Below, one piece after another: positions 1 through 9,712 of a stretch of 64,000 nucleotides of DNA (positions are counted from its first letter, which is position 1; each line of letters begins with the position of its first letter). Origin of the DNA: Stentor roeselii (Eukaryota > Ciliophora > Heterotrichea > Heterotrichida > Stentoridae); the NCBI GenBank assembly GCA_006503475.1, contig RSEH01000210.1, positions 22,287-86,286 of the forward strand, in the 5' to 3' direction. Below the pieces are notes generated by a model. The model was given only the letters and a program-made list of their open reading frames with translations, had not been told where the DNA came from and ran no database searches. The position numbers and the translations under genes were made by a program.

Positions 1-438
1 GTAATTGTTAAAAAAAAAAACATTTTTCCAATAGTTACGATTTATAAGCCATCAAGATCTGCCCAGCAAAGACTAAAATTAAAAAACTCTTATCTCTTAA
101 TTTCAAAGAGTTTGTTAGTAACTCAGCAATAGAATTTAAATTCAAATGACATTTCTTATAATTGAATCCTTCATAAAAATATCGATTTGAAATCTATTAA
201 GACTTATAATTTAATACTTTAAACTATTTATCACTTAAACCTTCAACACTCTCTCAAATATTTATTCAAATGTAATCAAAAAAATCTCCCAAAAAAATCA
301 TAAAATCTCTATTAAGAGAAATTTTACCATCAAAAAATTTCCTCCAACTCAAACCTAAAAAAAACATCTGAAAGTCCAACTAATCAATATTCAAAAAGTC
401 CCCATAACCCAAATCCATCCAAAAAATAATCCAAAATC
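1..438. other. intergenic region before the ankyrin gene
   Basis: No open reading frame of note is seen. The last 150 bases before the ATG are almost free of G on the + strand (runs such as CCAAATCC and AAAACCC), a composition that recurs before many starts in this window. The far left end may be the flank of a gene outside the window. Confidence 0.5.
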
Positions 439-1440
439 ATGAAAAAAATCCAACACCTTCCAGAGATAGTCAAAACCCTTCTTCAAAAAAGCCTCCTAAA
501 GCACTTAAAATCCTTAAAACTCCGTAAAAACGGAGTCTACGGCAAAGAGCGTAAAACTCTTCTTCACCTCTGCTGCCAATACAGTTCTTTAAAGCTAGTA
601 AAATACTGCATCAATAAGTTAAATCAAAGTGCATCAAAACTAACCCTTCACAATTTTTCATCTCTTCACTACAGCAGTTTCTCAGGTTCTCTCAAAATAA
701 CGAAGTTCATTTTAAGACATTGCGAAGAATTGAAAGACCTTCAGAACAACAAAGGAGAAACAGCCTTGATCCTTTCAGCGAAAACTTCTCACTTCTCAGT
801 CTGCAAGTTTTTAATCAGAAAAGGGGCTTCTCTTGACCTTCAAGATAAAAAAGGATGGACAGTCGGTCATTGGGCAGCTTATCATGGAAACCTCGAAGTT
901 CTTCAGATGTTAAAAGCAAGAAATTTCGACTTTTCATTGAGAAACTTGAAAAATGAGAATGTTTTGCATTTCGCGGCTTGGAATGGAAATATTGAATGTT
1001 TTGAGTTTTTACTTCAAATGGTCAGCATTCATCAGGAGTCGGTAAAAGGCTCTGTTGTTGAATATTGCAAAGGAAATTGGAAGCTCTTGGAATGGATTTT
1101 TCAGAAAAAAATCGTAAAAGCTAAGGTTTTTGAAAAAGTTTTGTTTAAAATTCAGGCGCCTTTGAATGTTTTTCAAGTCGCGAAAATACAGATCAGGGTT
1201 AATGATGTTATTTTAAATGATAGAGAGGATTTGTTGGAGTTTCTCATTCGGGAAAAAGAGGTGGATCGATTTTTGTTGGAGTTGTTAATGAAAAATTGTG
1301 TTTATAAACAGGAAAAGTGTCTGAAAAGTGTGAAACGATTTTTCAGGTGGGAAAAAATTAAAGTTGTGGCTTTTTGGGATAGGTTTGTGGAAATTGGTTT
1401 ACCGAAAGGAATTTTTCAAGAGATTCTTGATTATTTATAG
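439..1440 (+). CDS. ankyrin-repeat protein
   Basis: A 333-residue intracellular protein with about five ankyrin repeats between residues ~40 and ~195. They are recognisable by TLLHLCCQ, SLHYSSFSGS, TALILSAKTSH, TVGHWAAYHGN and VLHFAAWNGN helix starts. Ankyrin stacks bind partner proteins, so a scaffold role is inferred; no catalytic domain is visible. The C-terminal third is Lys/Phe-rich and unassigned. The ATG is the first in frame and follows a G-poor upstream stretch. The TAG stop lies 17 bp before the ATG of the next gene on the same strand. Confidence 0.85.
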   Translation: MKKIQHLPEIVKTLLQKSLLKHLKSLKLRKNGVYGKERKTLLHLCCQYSSLKLVKYCINKLNQSASKLTLHNFSSLHYSSFSGSLKITKFILRHCEELKDLQNNKGETALILSAKTSHFSVCKFLIRKGASLDLQDKKGWTVGHWAAYHGNLEVLQMLKARNFDFSLRNLKNENVLHFAAWNGNIECFEFLLQMVSIHQESVKGSVVEYCKGNWKLLEWIFQKKIVKAKVFEKVLFKIQAPLNVFQVAKIQIRVNDVILNDREDLLEFLIREKEVDRFLLELLMKNCVYKQEKCLKSVKRFFRWEKIKVVAFWDRFVEIGLPKGIFQEILDYL

Positions 1441-1457
1441 AAAATTTAATAATTTTT

Positions 1458-2690
1458 ATGGATAGTCATTCAAGGACTTTTTCCTGTTCAGGTCTTGTTC
1501 AAAACATGTATTGTTGTGGAGAGTTGCAGAACATTGAAAGCTTGAGTCCAGAAGACTTATCTGATGATAAAATCGACCTGCTCTTTAATCGAATCATTTT
1601 CAATCAATTTGAAGAAATTCAGACTTTTTGTAGTAAGGACCAGCTTTTTCCTTTTCTATCTTCGAATATCCAAAACCAAGACATGATGAACATAGTTTTA
1701 AGTTTAAATCGTTCAGTTTCCCCAAATTTTTCAATAAAACCTACAAGATCATCAAGTTTTAAAAAAAAAGATTTGAATATCTATGCACTTGCTTTGCATC
1801 TTTTTGTATCATGGAAAGGTACTGACATGTCTTCAGATGAAATTTATAGAGAAATTAAGTCAACATTCTTGGATTATTTTCATGATTTTGCGAATTATAC
1901 TGAAGGAAGAGTGATTTCTTATTATATTCTAACATCTCTTAAGTTTTTGACCCTTTTTTGGGGAATTTGTTATCGAAACTTAGCAGTAAGTGACCAGGAA
2001 ATCTCTCGATTCAAGGTAGGGTCCTTGATTTGTTTTCGGGAATTATGGGTCGCTTCTAAAAATAAAAAAAATTCTGAAGGTTTTAGGGGAAGGATGATAA
2101 TTTCTTCGCTTAGTAGTAGAAATATTCATGATTTATTAGGAAATGAATTTGAAAATGATGTGGTTTTTCCACCTTTTTGTCATTTTTTCGTTGTAAAAAA
2201 GGAAAAAATTGATGATTCTGTGTTGGTTTACTTGAAAGAAATGCCTTTAGGGGTTGAAAATAAAACTGTTTTGTGGGTCGATCAAAATGCTCTTGACCCG
2301 ACTTATGAAAATAAAAGAATTATTGATGATGTTCTTTTTAAAAACCAAATGATTCAGTTTGTTTTAAGGGATAGCACTGAAAAGGCGATTGAGTACTTAA
2401 AAAGTACCATCGGAATCGAGAAAATAAGAGCAGGAAGTAATGGATTTAGAATTATCACGAATATGACTAGAGCTAATGAGGTTGAACCTTATGAAGCAGG
2501 AGCTAGGCTTATTAAAGCAGCGATTCAACTAGGTTGTAAGGGAAATATGATGGTATATACTGGAAATGTATTAAACTCTAGAAATTCTCTCAGAAATTTG
2601 AATATTAGTGAAGATGAGGTTAGAATCAATACTGACCCTGACATAGCTAAGAGTTTCGCAAGTTTTGAAAATCTTCAGACCACCGATTAA
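1458..2690 (+). CDS. ADP-ribosyltransferase-like protein fused to a receiver-like domain
   Basis: 410 residues. The middle (about 100-265) resembles an Arg-specific mono-ADP-ribosyltransferase fold: GICYRNL near residue 169 fits the conserved Arg strand, GSLICF...WVASKNK fits the Ser strand, and FENDVVFPP near residue 229 fits the ExE strand that precedes V-L-x-PP in the family. In that last motif the catalytic second Glu appears as Asp. The C-terminal part (270-400) starts with VLWVDQN and has RIITNMTR and MMVYTGN, a CheY-like alternation of strands in which the usual phospho-acceptor Asp position reads Asn. Such ART-plus-WVD proteins are known in other eukaryotes as I recall, but that is from memory. 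Role inferred only: protein modification or a decayed version of it. Confidence 0.55.
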   Translation: MDSHSRTFSCSGLVQNMYCCGELQNIESLSPEDLSDDKIDLLFNRIIFNQFEEIQTFCSKDQLFPFLSSNIQNQDMMNIVLSLNRSVSPNFSIKPTRSSSFKKKDLNIYALALHLFVSWKGTDMSSDEIYREIKSTFLDYFHDFANYTEGRVISYYILTSLKFLTLFWGICYRNLAVSDQEISRFKVGSLICFRELWVASKNKKNSEGFRGRMIISSLSSRNIHDLLGNEFENDVVFPPFCHFFVVKKEKIDDSVLVYLKEMPLGVENKTVLWVDQNALDPTYENKRIIDDVLFKNQMIQFVLRDSTEKAIEYLKSTIGIEKIRAGSNGFRIITNMTRANEVEPYEAGARLIKAAIQLGCKGNMMVYTGNVLNSRNSLRNLNISEDEVRINTDPDIAKSFASFENLQTTD

Positions 2691-3301
2691 TTAGTTAATT
2701 ATTTAAAACATAATAAGGTATTATTATTCAAGCCTGAATATCTATTTTGATTGATTTTTGTGTGGCCGAAGTTGAAATTTGATATTAAATGCTAGGAAAA
2801 TATTTTATTCAATTTTTAAGATATTTTTCTCCTTATAAATCAAATTTACTCTAGCATCAGTTATATTTATGATTTGGAGATAATCTCTAGAGTTTAAGTT
2901 ATCCATTGGTAGATTAAATTATTAAGGAATTATAAGTATTGCCAATCATGTCTAAATCTGCTTATTCTTCATATTTAATCATGCAAGCATGATCTTTAAG
3001 AATTCTTATAACAGTTCCAATACGATTAAAAGTTACGTGAAAGTTTGTAATAGTCAAATTTCAGAAGGTTATATTAATGCTTACTTTAGAGAAGGTTTAT
3101 ACAGGCTAAATTATTAATGGTTTAGAACTCTTACAAAAATCATTATTCTTAGAGAAAATAGCCTCTGCCTTATATAAAATCACTTATAATCCTTATAGAT
3201 TTAAATTAATGGTTTAGAACTCTTAAAAAAATCATTATTCTTAGAGAAAATAGCCTCTGCCTTATATAAAGTCACTTATAATCCTAAATCCAATACCTTA
3301 T
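2691..3301. other. AT-rich intergenic region with a tandem duplication
   Basis: 611 bp between a + strand gene end and a - strand gene end, so it is downstream of both neighbours. No coding potential is evident. Its right half holds the 92-bp-period direct repeat listed separately. Confidence 0.6.
3113..3285. repeat. direct repeat, two 81-bp copies, period 92 bp
   Basis: Copy 1 spans 3113-3193 and copy 2 spans 3205-3285. Both begin ATTAATGGTTTAGAACTC and end CACTTATAATCCT; I see only two base differences, separated by an 11-bp spacer. The near identity suggests a recent tandem duplication. Each copy contains CTTATATAAA. Confidence 0.9.
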
Positions 3302-3583
3302 TTATAAATCTTTAAAATTCACACAATTCTTAGTCTGCAAAAATGACTGTTCAATTTCAGTTCTATGAAAGGAGTAACTAGTAGACCTGACAGTAACAAA
3401 GCACTCCCTGACCTTCGAATCGGTATACCTCACGACACAAGCAGTTTCTTCCTCCTTCGAGTCAAGACTAACTTCATCAAACTGTTCATCCGAGGGAAGT
3501 CCTTTAGTGGGCTGATCAATTTTTTCATGAAGGTTAACAACGAGGACTTCCCCCGTTTCAGAATTGCACTGACAGCATCCCAT
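3302..3583 (-). CDS. small N-terminally acylated protein (MGCC)
   Basis: 93 residues starting MGCCQCNSETGE. Gly2 followed by Cys3-Cys4 is the classic pattern for N-myristoylation plus palmitoylation, so membrane anchoring is inferred. The rest is acidic with no recognised domain. A Met four codons upstream is in frame, but the MGCC start is preferred because of the acylation motif and because TAAATATG is a typical start context here. It lies 38 bp downstream of the giant coiled-coil gene on the same strand. Overlapping + strand frames look like shadows. Confidence 0.6.
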   Translation of the reverse strand: MGCCQCNSETGEVLVVNLHEKIDQPTKGLPSDEQFDEVSLDSKEEETACVVRYTDSKVRECFVTVRSTSYSFHRTEIEQSFLQTKNCVNFKDL

Positions 3584-3621
3584 ATTTACATTCAAAAGAC
3601 TTATATAAGAAAAAAGCCGGC

Positions 3622-6600
3622 CTAGGGCATTGCTTGCACAAGAGAAGTCAAGTAACTATTAACTTCTTCAATCATTTCAAGGTGCTTTTGCGAGTCTCTT
3701 CGAAGGTCAAGGATCAACTTCCTGCCGTCAACTGAATGATAGTTAAGAGTCACTAATGACTGGATTATTGAGGAACTTGCTGTCAAAATTTCAGATGTTT
3801 TCAGGATTTGACTTTTACTTGCTGAACACCCAGTTGATTCAACAGCTGATAATAAAGACCTTAATTTTTTTAACTCGTTTTGAGAATCTTCGAGAGAATT
3901 TAAAAGATCTTCTTGGTGAGTTGAAGGCGGATGGGATTTATCCGATTGGGAAAGGTTTAACTCGGTTTGAAGGGTCAGAAGAGTTGATTCGAGCTCTTGG
4001 ATTTTGAATTCTTTTGATGAACATTTGGATAGAGCTTCCCGGAGATCGCTTTCAGAGGATTTCGCGGCGGTTTGGTATTTTGAGTTTAAAAAAGTTAGGT
4101 TTTTGTGATCGGCTTTTACCTTTTCTTCGAATTTTCGGTACTTTTCTTCTGAATTTCTGAAATTTTCTTCTGAATTTCTGAATTTTTCTTCTAAATTTCT
4201 GAATTTTTCTTTCTCAACTTCCAACAATTTCAAAAGATTTTCTTGATCATCTTTTTTTTCCATCTGCTGTTTTTCTTGTAAAACATTAAAAATTTCCTGA
4301 TATTTTCTCTGTTCTTCTAAAATTTGATCCTGAAGAGTCTTTAAATTTTCTTGATTTCCAATTCGCAGATTTTTTTCAATATCAAGATTATCCTTCAAAT
4401 CTTTAACTTCAAAATTGATTCTTTCATTTTCTTTCTGACTTTTTTCTAAAAGATCTTCACTTATCTGAAGCTTTTGCTTTAAAATCCTGATATCATCGAG
4501 TTGCACTTGAAGAGCAGTGGTATTAAATTCAATTTCACTGTTTTTTTTTTGTAAAAGTTGTCGATTTTGCTCTTCCTTTTGCTTAAATAAAAGTATTTCC
4601 TGGCTTAAAAGGTTTATACTTTTATTAAGTTCTTTGATTTTCAGGTCTTTTTCTCTGAGCATTTCTGAATTTTTCAAATGGTTAAAAAGTTGAACCTCGA
4701 CACGACTAGTCAAATCTCGCAAGTTTTGAAGTTTTTTCTCTGAAGAGTCAAGAATTGTTAAGTTCGGGTTTTTAATAGTGAGAAGCTGTGACCAAGAAAA
4801 AATGATTTCATCGAGTGCGGACCAGAGAGACTGTTGTTGGGATTGGAAAAGGTTTTCAAGTTCTTTGAGTGATTCGGTTTTAGATGAAAGGGCCTCGTTT
4901 AAGGTTTTTATCTCTTGGGCTTGGGAGTTTAGAAGATCTTTAGATGATGTTAGTTGAGATTTAAGTGAAAGAATCTCCTCACAAGACTCATTCAGTTGGT
5001 TTTCTAGCAACTTCAATGATTTTTCTTCGGATTTTAAAGAACCTGTCAAGAGTTCCTTTTGAAGAGACGAGTTCAGATCTTCCAAGTCTTTAAAGTCAGA
5101 CTCTAGATCTTCAAGTGTTTTTTTGGATTCATTCAGCTCTCTTGAGAGTCTTTTTTGCTCTGTTAAAGACTCTTCAAGTTTTTTCTCTTTGATTGTGAAT
5201 TTTTCTTCTAGGTCTTTGATTTTTAGGTCGAGGGATAAATTTTCTTGTTTTAATTGACTGGTTTCAAGGGAATTGCTGTGATTGGCTGAGTTTAATTCAG
5301 AAGTATGGAGGTTTAATTGTTGAAGTAACTCGTTTGAATGATTGCTTTTTAGATTCATTATTTTTTCATTTAATTCATTGATTTTAGACCTGGTTTCACT
5401 TTCCAGAGTTGTTTGAGTTTCTTTGAAGTGATTTTCGAGATTTTCTATTTCCTGGTCCTTTTGTTGGATTTTTTCTTGAAGGGTTTTAACTTCTTGCTGA
5501 AAATTTTTGATAAGCTGCTCTTGTTCCAAATTGATTTTTGAAAGATTGGCCTTCAGGGTATTGATTTCTTTTAAATGCTTTTCTGATGCTTCAGTTAAGG
5601 CTTTCAAGTGCTTTTCTTTCAGAAGATCAATTGAAATTTTTAAACCATCTTCAGAGTTTTTTAAGTTTTGATTGAAAATTTTTAGCCTATTTTCTGAGGT
5701 TTTTAAAGATTTGCATTCTTCTTGAGATTTTTCTAGTTCTTTACTTGTTTTTAAAAGATTTTCTCTGAGTTTTTTTTGAACTTCTGAGGATTGAGTTTGA
5801 TTTGATTCAATTTCGAGTTTCAGGTCTTTTTCTAACTTTTCTGCTTGGATCTGATAATTTTTGAACTTTTCTTGAGTTTCAAGAAGAATTCGAGAAAATT
5901 CTGATTTTTCTTTGATTTTCTCTTGATTATTAAGGTCTAAAGATTGTTTTAGAGCTGAAAGTTGGTCTTCTAAATTAGAGATTTCTTTAATAGCTGATTT
6001 TAGCTTTTCAGCTTCTTCTTTTTGGCTGGACTGCTGGGAATCAAGGGCTTGTTGTAAAAAAATTGTTAGTTCCATTAGTTCACTTTTGTCATTATCGCAG
6101 GTTCTTTCAAGAGTTTCTAATTGATTTGATAAGGATTCGAACTTTTTATGGGAGTCTGAAATGTTTTTATGTAAAGAGTCTATAGTTTCCTCGGATTTTA
6201 GTTTTTCAATTGTGAGATCTTGAATTTGTTTTAACAGGTTCTGGATTTCTTGAGTTTTTAAGGTAAGTTCTTCATTTTTCTCTAAAATTTTCTTGTTTTT
6301 CGTTGAAATTTCCTCATCTTTTATTAAAATTTCTTCATTTTTCATAAAGATCTCCTCATTTTTCATTGAAATTTCTTGATTTTTAGTTAATATTTCTTTA
6401 CTCTTTTCTGAGTTCTCTTTGTCCATTTTTGAAAGAAGTTCATTTTTATTTAAAATTTCCTTGTCTTTTAGTAAAATTTCCTCTTTTTTCATTGTAAGTT
6501 CATCAGTTATAAACGAAATATGCTCATTTTTCTCTAAAATCTCTTTATTTTTCTTTAAAATCTCTTCATTTTGAGTTAATATTTCTTTACTTTTTTCAGA

Positions 6601-9474
6601 GTTCTCTTTGTCCATTTTTGAAAGAAGCTCATTTTTATTTAAAATTTCTTTGTCTTTAATAAGAATTTCTTCAGTTTTACGTAAAATTTCCTCTTTTTTC
6701 ATTGTGAGTTCATTAGTTATAAACGAAATTTTCTCATTTTTCTCTAAAATCTCTTCATTTTTCTCTAAAATCTCTTTATTTTTCTTTAAAATCTCTTCGT
6801 TTTTTGTTAATATTTCTTTACTTTTCACTGAGTTTTCTTTGTCCATTTTTGAAAGAAGCTCATTTTTATTTAAAATTTCCTTGTCTTTTAGTAAAATTTC
6901 CTCTTTTTTCATTGTGAGTTCATTAGTTATAAGCGAAATATGCTCATTTTTTTCTGAAATATTTTCATTTTTTGTTAATATTTCTTTACTATTCACTGAG
7001 TTCTCTTTTTCCATTCTTAAAAGTAGTTCATTTTTATTTAAAATTTCTTTGTCTTTTATGAAAATTTCTTCAGTTTTACGTAGAATTTCCTCTTTTTTCA
7101 TTGTGAGTTCATGAGTTATAAACGAAATTTTCTCATTTTTCTCTAAAATCTCTTCATTTTTCTCTAAAATCTCTTTATTTTTTTCTGAAATCTCATTATT
7201 TTTTTCTGAAATTTCTTTGTTTTTTTCAACTATTTCTTTATTTATAACTAAGATTTCTTTGATTAACGTTGAATTTTCTTCATTTTTTTGTAAAATATCC
7301 TCATTTTTTATTGAAAGTTCTTCAACTAACTCTAAAATTTCCTCTTTTTTTAATGAAAGTTCTTGATTCAACTCTAAAATTTCAGAGCTCTGCGAAAGTA
7401 TTGAAATTTTCGCCGAGTTTAAAAGATTTTCCAAGTTTTCACCAGATTCTCTTTGATTTCTGATATCATTTAAAAGAGATTCATTTACTTTTTCTTGTGT
7501 GATCAAATTATTTCGAAGCGAATTTATTAAATTTTTCATTTTTTCATTATCTTTTTCTAATTCTTCTTTTTCTACCTGAAGCTCGTTTAAAGCTTTTTCT
7601 TGTGCTTGAACAGTTTCCAAAATTTCCAAATTTTCAACTTGCACAACTTCATCAGTTTGTGACTGACTTTTAATAACATCCAGTTCGAATTCAGCGAGTT
7701 TTTGATTGAGAACTTGCAAGATTTTTTCTTTATTTTCAATAATTTTTTCATAGTTTTCGTTAAGTGCCATGATTTGGTTTTCCTTAAAAGCCAGTTCCTC
7801 ATTTTTATTCTGTAAAAGTTTTTCTCGTTCTTGCACGATGAAAATCTCCAAATCTTTAACTTTTTTCTGAAGATTTTCAATTTTCAATGATTTTCGATGC
7901 AGTTGTTCCTGAGCATTTTCCAAGAATTTCAAGTTTTTTTCCAGTTCTTTTTCTTTATTTTTTTGATTTTCTTGAATTTTTTTCATTTTTTCTTCATTTT
8001 TGGTGACTTTTATGCAAGCATCACTGATTTTCCGTGATTGTTCTAAGTTGCTAGCTTTGAGATCATTGATGATTTTTTCTTTATTTTCAAGAAGTCTAAG
8101 CAATTCTGATTTTTCAGCTGAATAATCATTCAGCTGGTCTTCTAGATGCATGACTCTGATTTCAAAGACCTTGTTGTCGTTTTTTAAGTTGTTGATGAGG
8201 AAGTCTTTTGCTTTTATTTCATCGAATTTAACGAGAACCTCTTTTTTTATGTTTTCGATCACTTGGCTCAGTCTTAGGATTTCTTGATTTTTTTCGAGAA
8301 CGACTCGATCGAAACTTGAGGCTTTTTCTTCGTGTTTTTTCATTTCTTTTTCTATTTCTTGCAGTTTTTCAACGTTTTTTTGGTTTTCTCGGTCTTTTTC
8401 ATCTAAAATCCTCGAAAATTGGGTTTTTTGCTCTTCGATTGTTAGACTGAACTGGAAAAGTTCTTCGGTTAGTTTTTCGATTTTGTCATCTCTTGCTTTA
8501 TACTCAAGTTTTACTGCTCTTAGCTCTTGGTCGTATCTTGAAAGCTTTTCTGACTGGTCTTCGATCAGCTGTGAACGAGAATAAATAATTTTTGAGAAAT
8601 TTTCGCTTTTTTCTTGCAGTTCTTTTTCAAGTGACTTGTGTTTTGTATTTGAATTCAAAGAATTAATTTGAAGAAAGCGAATTGTTTTTCTAGAAAGTTC
8701 TATTCTAGAGTCAATCCTTTCATTCGAACTAACAATTTTATCAAATTCTTTTAACATTTTTTCTTCAACGCCTCTGATTTGTTGTTCAAGAGTAGATTTT
8801 ACATTCTTTAGCGAAAAAGTGACTTTTTCATCAAGTCTGTTTCTAGTTTCATTCCTCAATTGAAGTAGTTCTCGTTTCATGTCAGACATTCTTTCCATTA
8901 ATTCAACTTTTTCTAATTTTAACTTAATCACTTCATCTTCATTGACCCTAAAGCGATTACCTTCCTTGGTAACATCGACAAATTCAGCCTGCATCTCTTG
9001 AATTTTTCTTGTCAATTTTAATATTTCATCATTTTTTGCTTTAACCTCATCCTGCACAGCTAAAATCTGTTCTTCCCTCTGATCAAGCATGTTTTGAAGG
9101 GCAAGATATTTGGACTTTAGCTTAAAAACTTCTTCTTCATTTCCTAAAATCATTTCTGAAGGAGGACCGGCTAGCAGTTTGATGCGATTTTTAAGTGCTT
9201 CTATGTATTCTTGCATGAAAACTTTTTCTTGATCTGCAGGTGCTTTTTTTAAGATACTCCTCGAAAAGTTAAGCTTCACTTGCGATGAATGCGATTTTTC
9301 ATTCGGGCCTTCGAGGTCAAATGAAAAAAGAGAAGAAGGCGAGTTGAAACCTTTCGGAGACGATGTTCCTAAAGGTGAATAAGGAAGATCAGGAACAGGT
9401 GAGCGTACTTGTTTTTGCCCTTTTAAAAGAGAACTATTGGCTTGCCCCGTTTTCGAGTGAGGTCTTGATGTCAT
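3622..9474 (-). CDS. giant coiled-coil protein with heptad-based internal repeats
   Basis: 1950 residues, almost wholly Glu/Lys/Leu/Asn-rich coiled coil after a ~75-residue Ser/Pro-rich head. Residues ~715-1070 are a repeat zone built from seven-residue units such as EILEKNE, interspersed with a recurring block containing NELTMKKEEIL, KDKEILNKNELL and KMDKENS. Spacings between the KENS blocks are multiples of seven codons. The short C-terminal tail (LVQAMP) is not coiled. Proteins of this form usually build cytoskeletal, basal-body or Golgi scaffolds; which one cannot be told. The ATG follows TTTTTTATATGG on the + strand complement. Composition matches its neighbours, so transfer is not suggested. 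Confidence 0.8.
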   Translation of the reverse strand: MTSRPHSKTGQANSSLLKGQKQVRSPVPDLPYSPLGTSSPKGFNSPSSLFSFDLEGPNEKSHSSQVKLNFSRSILKKAPADQEKVFMQEYIEALKNRIKLLAGPPSEMILGNEEEVFKLKSKYLALQNMLDQREEQILAVQDEVKAKNDEILKLTRKIQEMQAEFVDVTKEGNRFRVNEDEVIKLKLEKVELMERMSDMKRELLQLRNETRNRLDEKVTFSLKNVKSTLEQQIRGVEEKMLKEFDKIVSSNERIDSRIELSRKTIRFLQINSLNSNTKHKSLEKELQEKSENFSKIIYSRSQLIEDQSEKLSRYDQELRAVKLEYKARDDKIEKLTEELFQFSLTIEEQKTQFSRILDEKDRENQKNVEKLQEIEKEMKKHEEKASSFDRVVLEKNQEILRLSQVIENIKKEVLVKFDEIKAKDFLINNLKNDNKVFEIRVMHLEDQLNDYSAEKSELLRLLENKEKIINDLKASNLEQSRKISDACIKVTKNEEKMKKIQENQKNKEKELEKNLKFLENAQEQLHRKSLKIENLQKKVKDLEIFIVQEREKLLQNKNEELAFKENQIMALNENYEKIIENKEKILQVLNQKLAEFELDVIKSQSQTDEVVQVENLEILETVQAQEKALNELQVEKEELEKDNEKMKNLINSLRNNLITQEKVNESLLNDIRNQRESGENLENLLNSAKISILSQSSEILELNQELSLKKEEILELVEELSIKNEDILQKNEENSTLIKEILVINKEIVEKNKEISEKNNEISEKNKEILEKNEEILEKNEKISFITHELTMKKEEILRKTEEIFIKDKEILNKNELLLRMEKENSVNSKEILTKNENISEKNEHISLITNELTMKKEEILLKDKEILNKNELLSKMDKENSVKSKEILTKNEEILKKNKEILEKNEEILEKNEKISFITNELTMKKEEILRKTEEILIKDKEILNKNELLSKMDKENSEKSKEILTQNEEILKKNKEILEKNEHISFITDELTMKKEEILLKDKEILNKNELLSKMDKENSEKSKEILTKNQEISMKNEEIFMKNEEILIKDEEISTKNKKILEKNEELTLKTQEIQNLLKQIQDLTIEKLKSEETIDSLHKNISDSHKKFESLSNQLETLERTCDNDKSELMELTIFLQQALDSQQSSQKEEAEKLKSAIKEISNLEDQLSALKQSLDLNNQEKIKEKSEFSRILLETQEKFKNYQIQAEKLEKDLKLEIESNQTQSSEVQKKLRENLLKTSKELEKSQEECKSLKTSENRLKIFNQNLKNSEDGLKISIDLLKEKHLKALTEASEKHLKEINTLKANLSKINLEQEQLIKNFQQEVKTLQEKIQQKDQEIENLENHFKETQTTLESETRSKINELNEKIMNLKSNHSNELLQQLNLHTSELNSANHSNSLETSQLKQENLSLDLKIKDLEEKFTIKEKKLEESLTEQKRLSRELNESKKTLEDLESDFKDLEDLNSSLQKELLTGSLKSEEKSLKLLENQLNESCEEILSLKSQLTSSKDLLNSQAQEIKTLNEALSSKTESLKELENLFQSQQQSLWSALDEIIFSWSQLLTIKNPNLTILDSSEKKLQNLRDLTSRVEVQLFNHLKNSEMLREKDLKIKELNKSINLLSQEILLFKQKEEQNRQLLQKKNSEIEFNTTALQVQLDDIRILKQKLQISEDLLEKSQKENERINFEVKDLKDNLDIEKNLRIGNQENLKTLQDQILEEQRKYQEIFNVLQEKQQMEKKDDQENLLKLLEVEKEKFRNLEEKFRNSEENFRNSEEKYRKFEEKVKADHKNLTFLNSKYQTAAKSSESDLREALSKCSSKEFKIQELESTLLTLQTELNLSQSDKSHPPSTHQEDLLNSLEDSQNELKKLRSLLSAVESTGCSASKSQILKTSEILTASSSIIQSLVTLNYHSVDGRKLILDLRRDSQKHLEMIEEVNSYLTSLVQAMP
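6270..7330 (-). repeat. in-gene heptad-unit repeat array
   Basis: Inside the giant coiled-coil gene. The string AGTTCTCTTTGTCCAT or a close variant starts at + strand positions 6411, 6600, 6831 and 6999, giving spacings of 189, 231 and 168 bp, that is 63, 77 and 56 codons, all multiples of 7. Between them stand variable numbers of a 21-bp unit coding EILEKNE-like heptads. Confidence 0.85.
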
Positions 9475-9712
9475 TTTTTATATGGAATTTAAATTGAATG
9501 ATTTTTAATGAATTTTAAGTAAAAGAGGATTTTTCGTATCAGAAGGCTTAAATTAAATGAAACAAATTAGGATTCTTTAAAAGTTTTATGAATTCCTTTG
9601 CATCAAAAGGTTGGATTTAAATGGAAAGATAATACTAGAATAATTTTATATTTATTCTTTAGGGTCTTTATCTGGTTTTACATTCTGGAGTACTTTTCTT
9701 CATTTGTTAATA

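Noticed and set aside
6608-7114. 168-codon + strand frame opposite the coiled-coil repeat
   Set aside because: It is the antisense shadow of a 21-bp repeat with a three-base period; the - strand frame is 1950 codons long.
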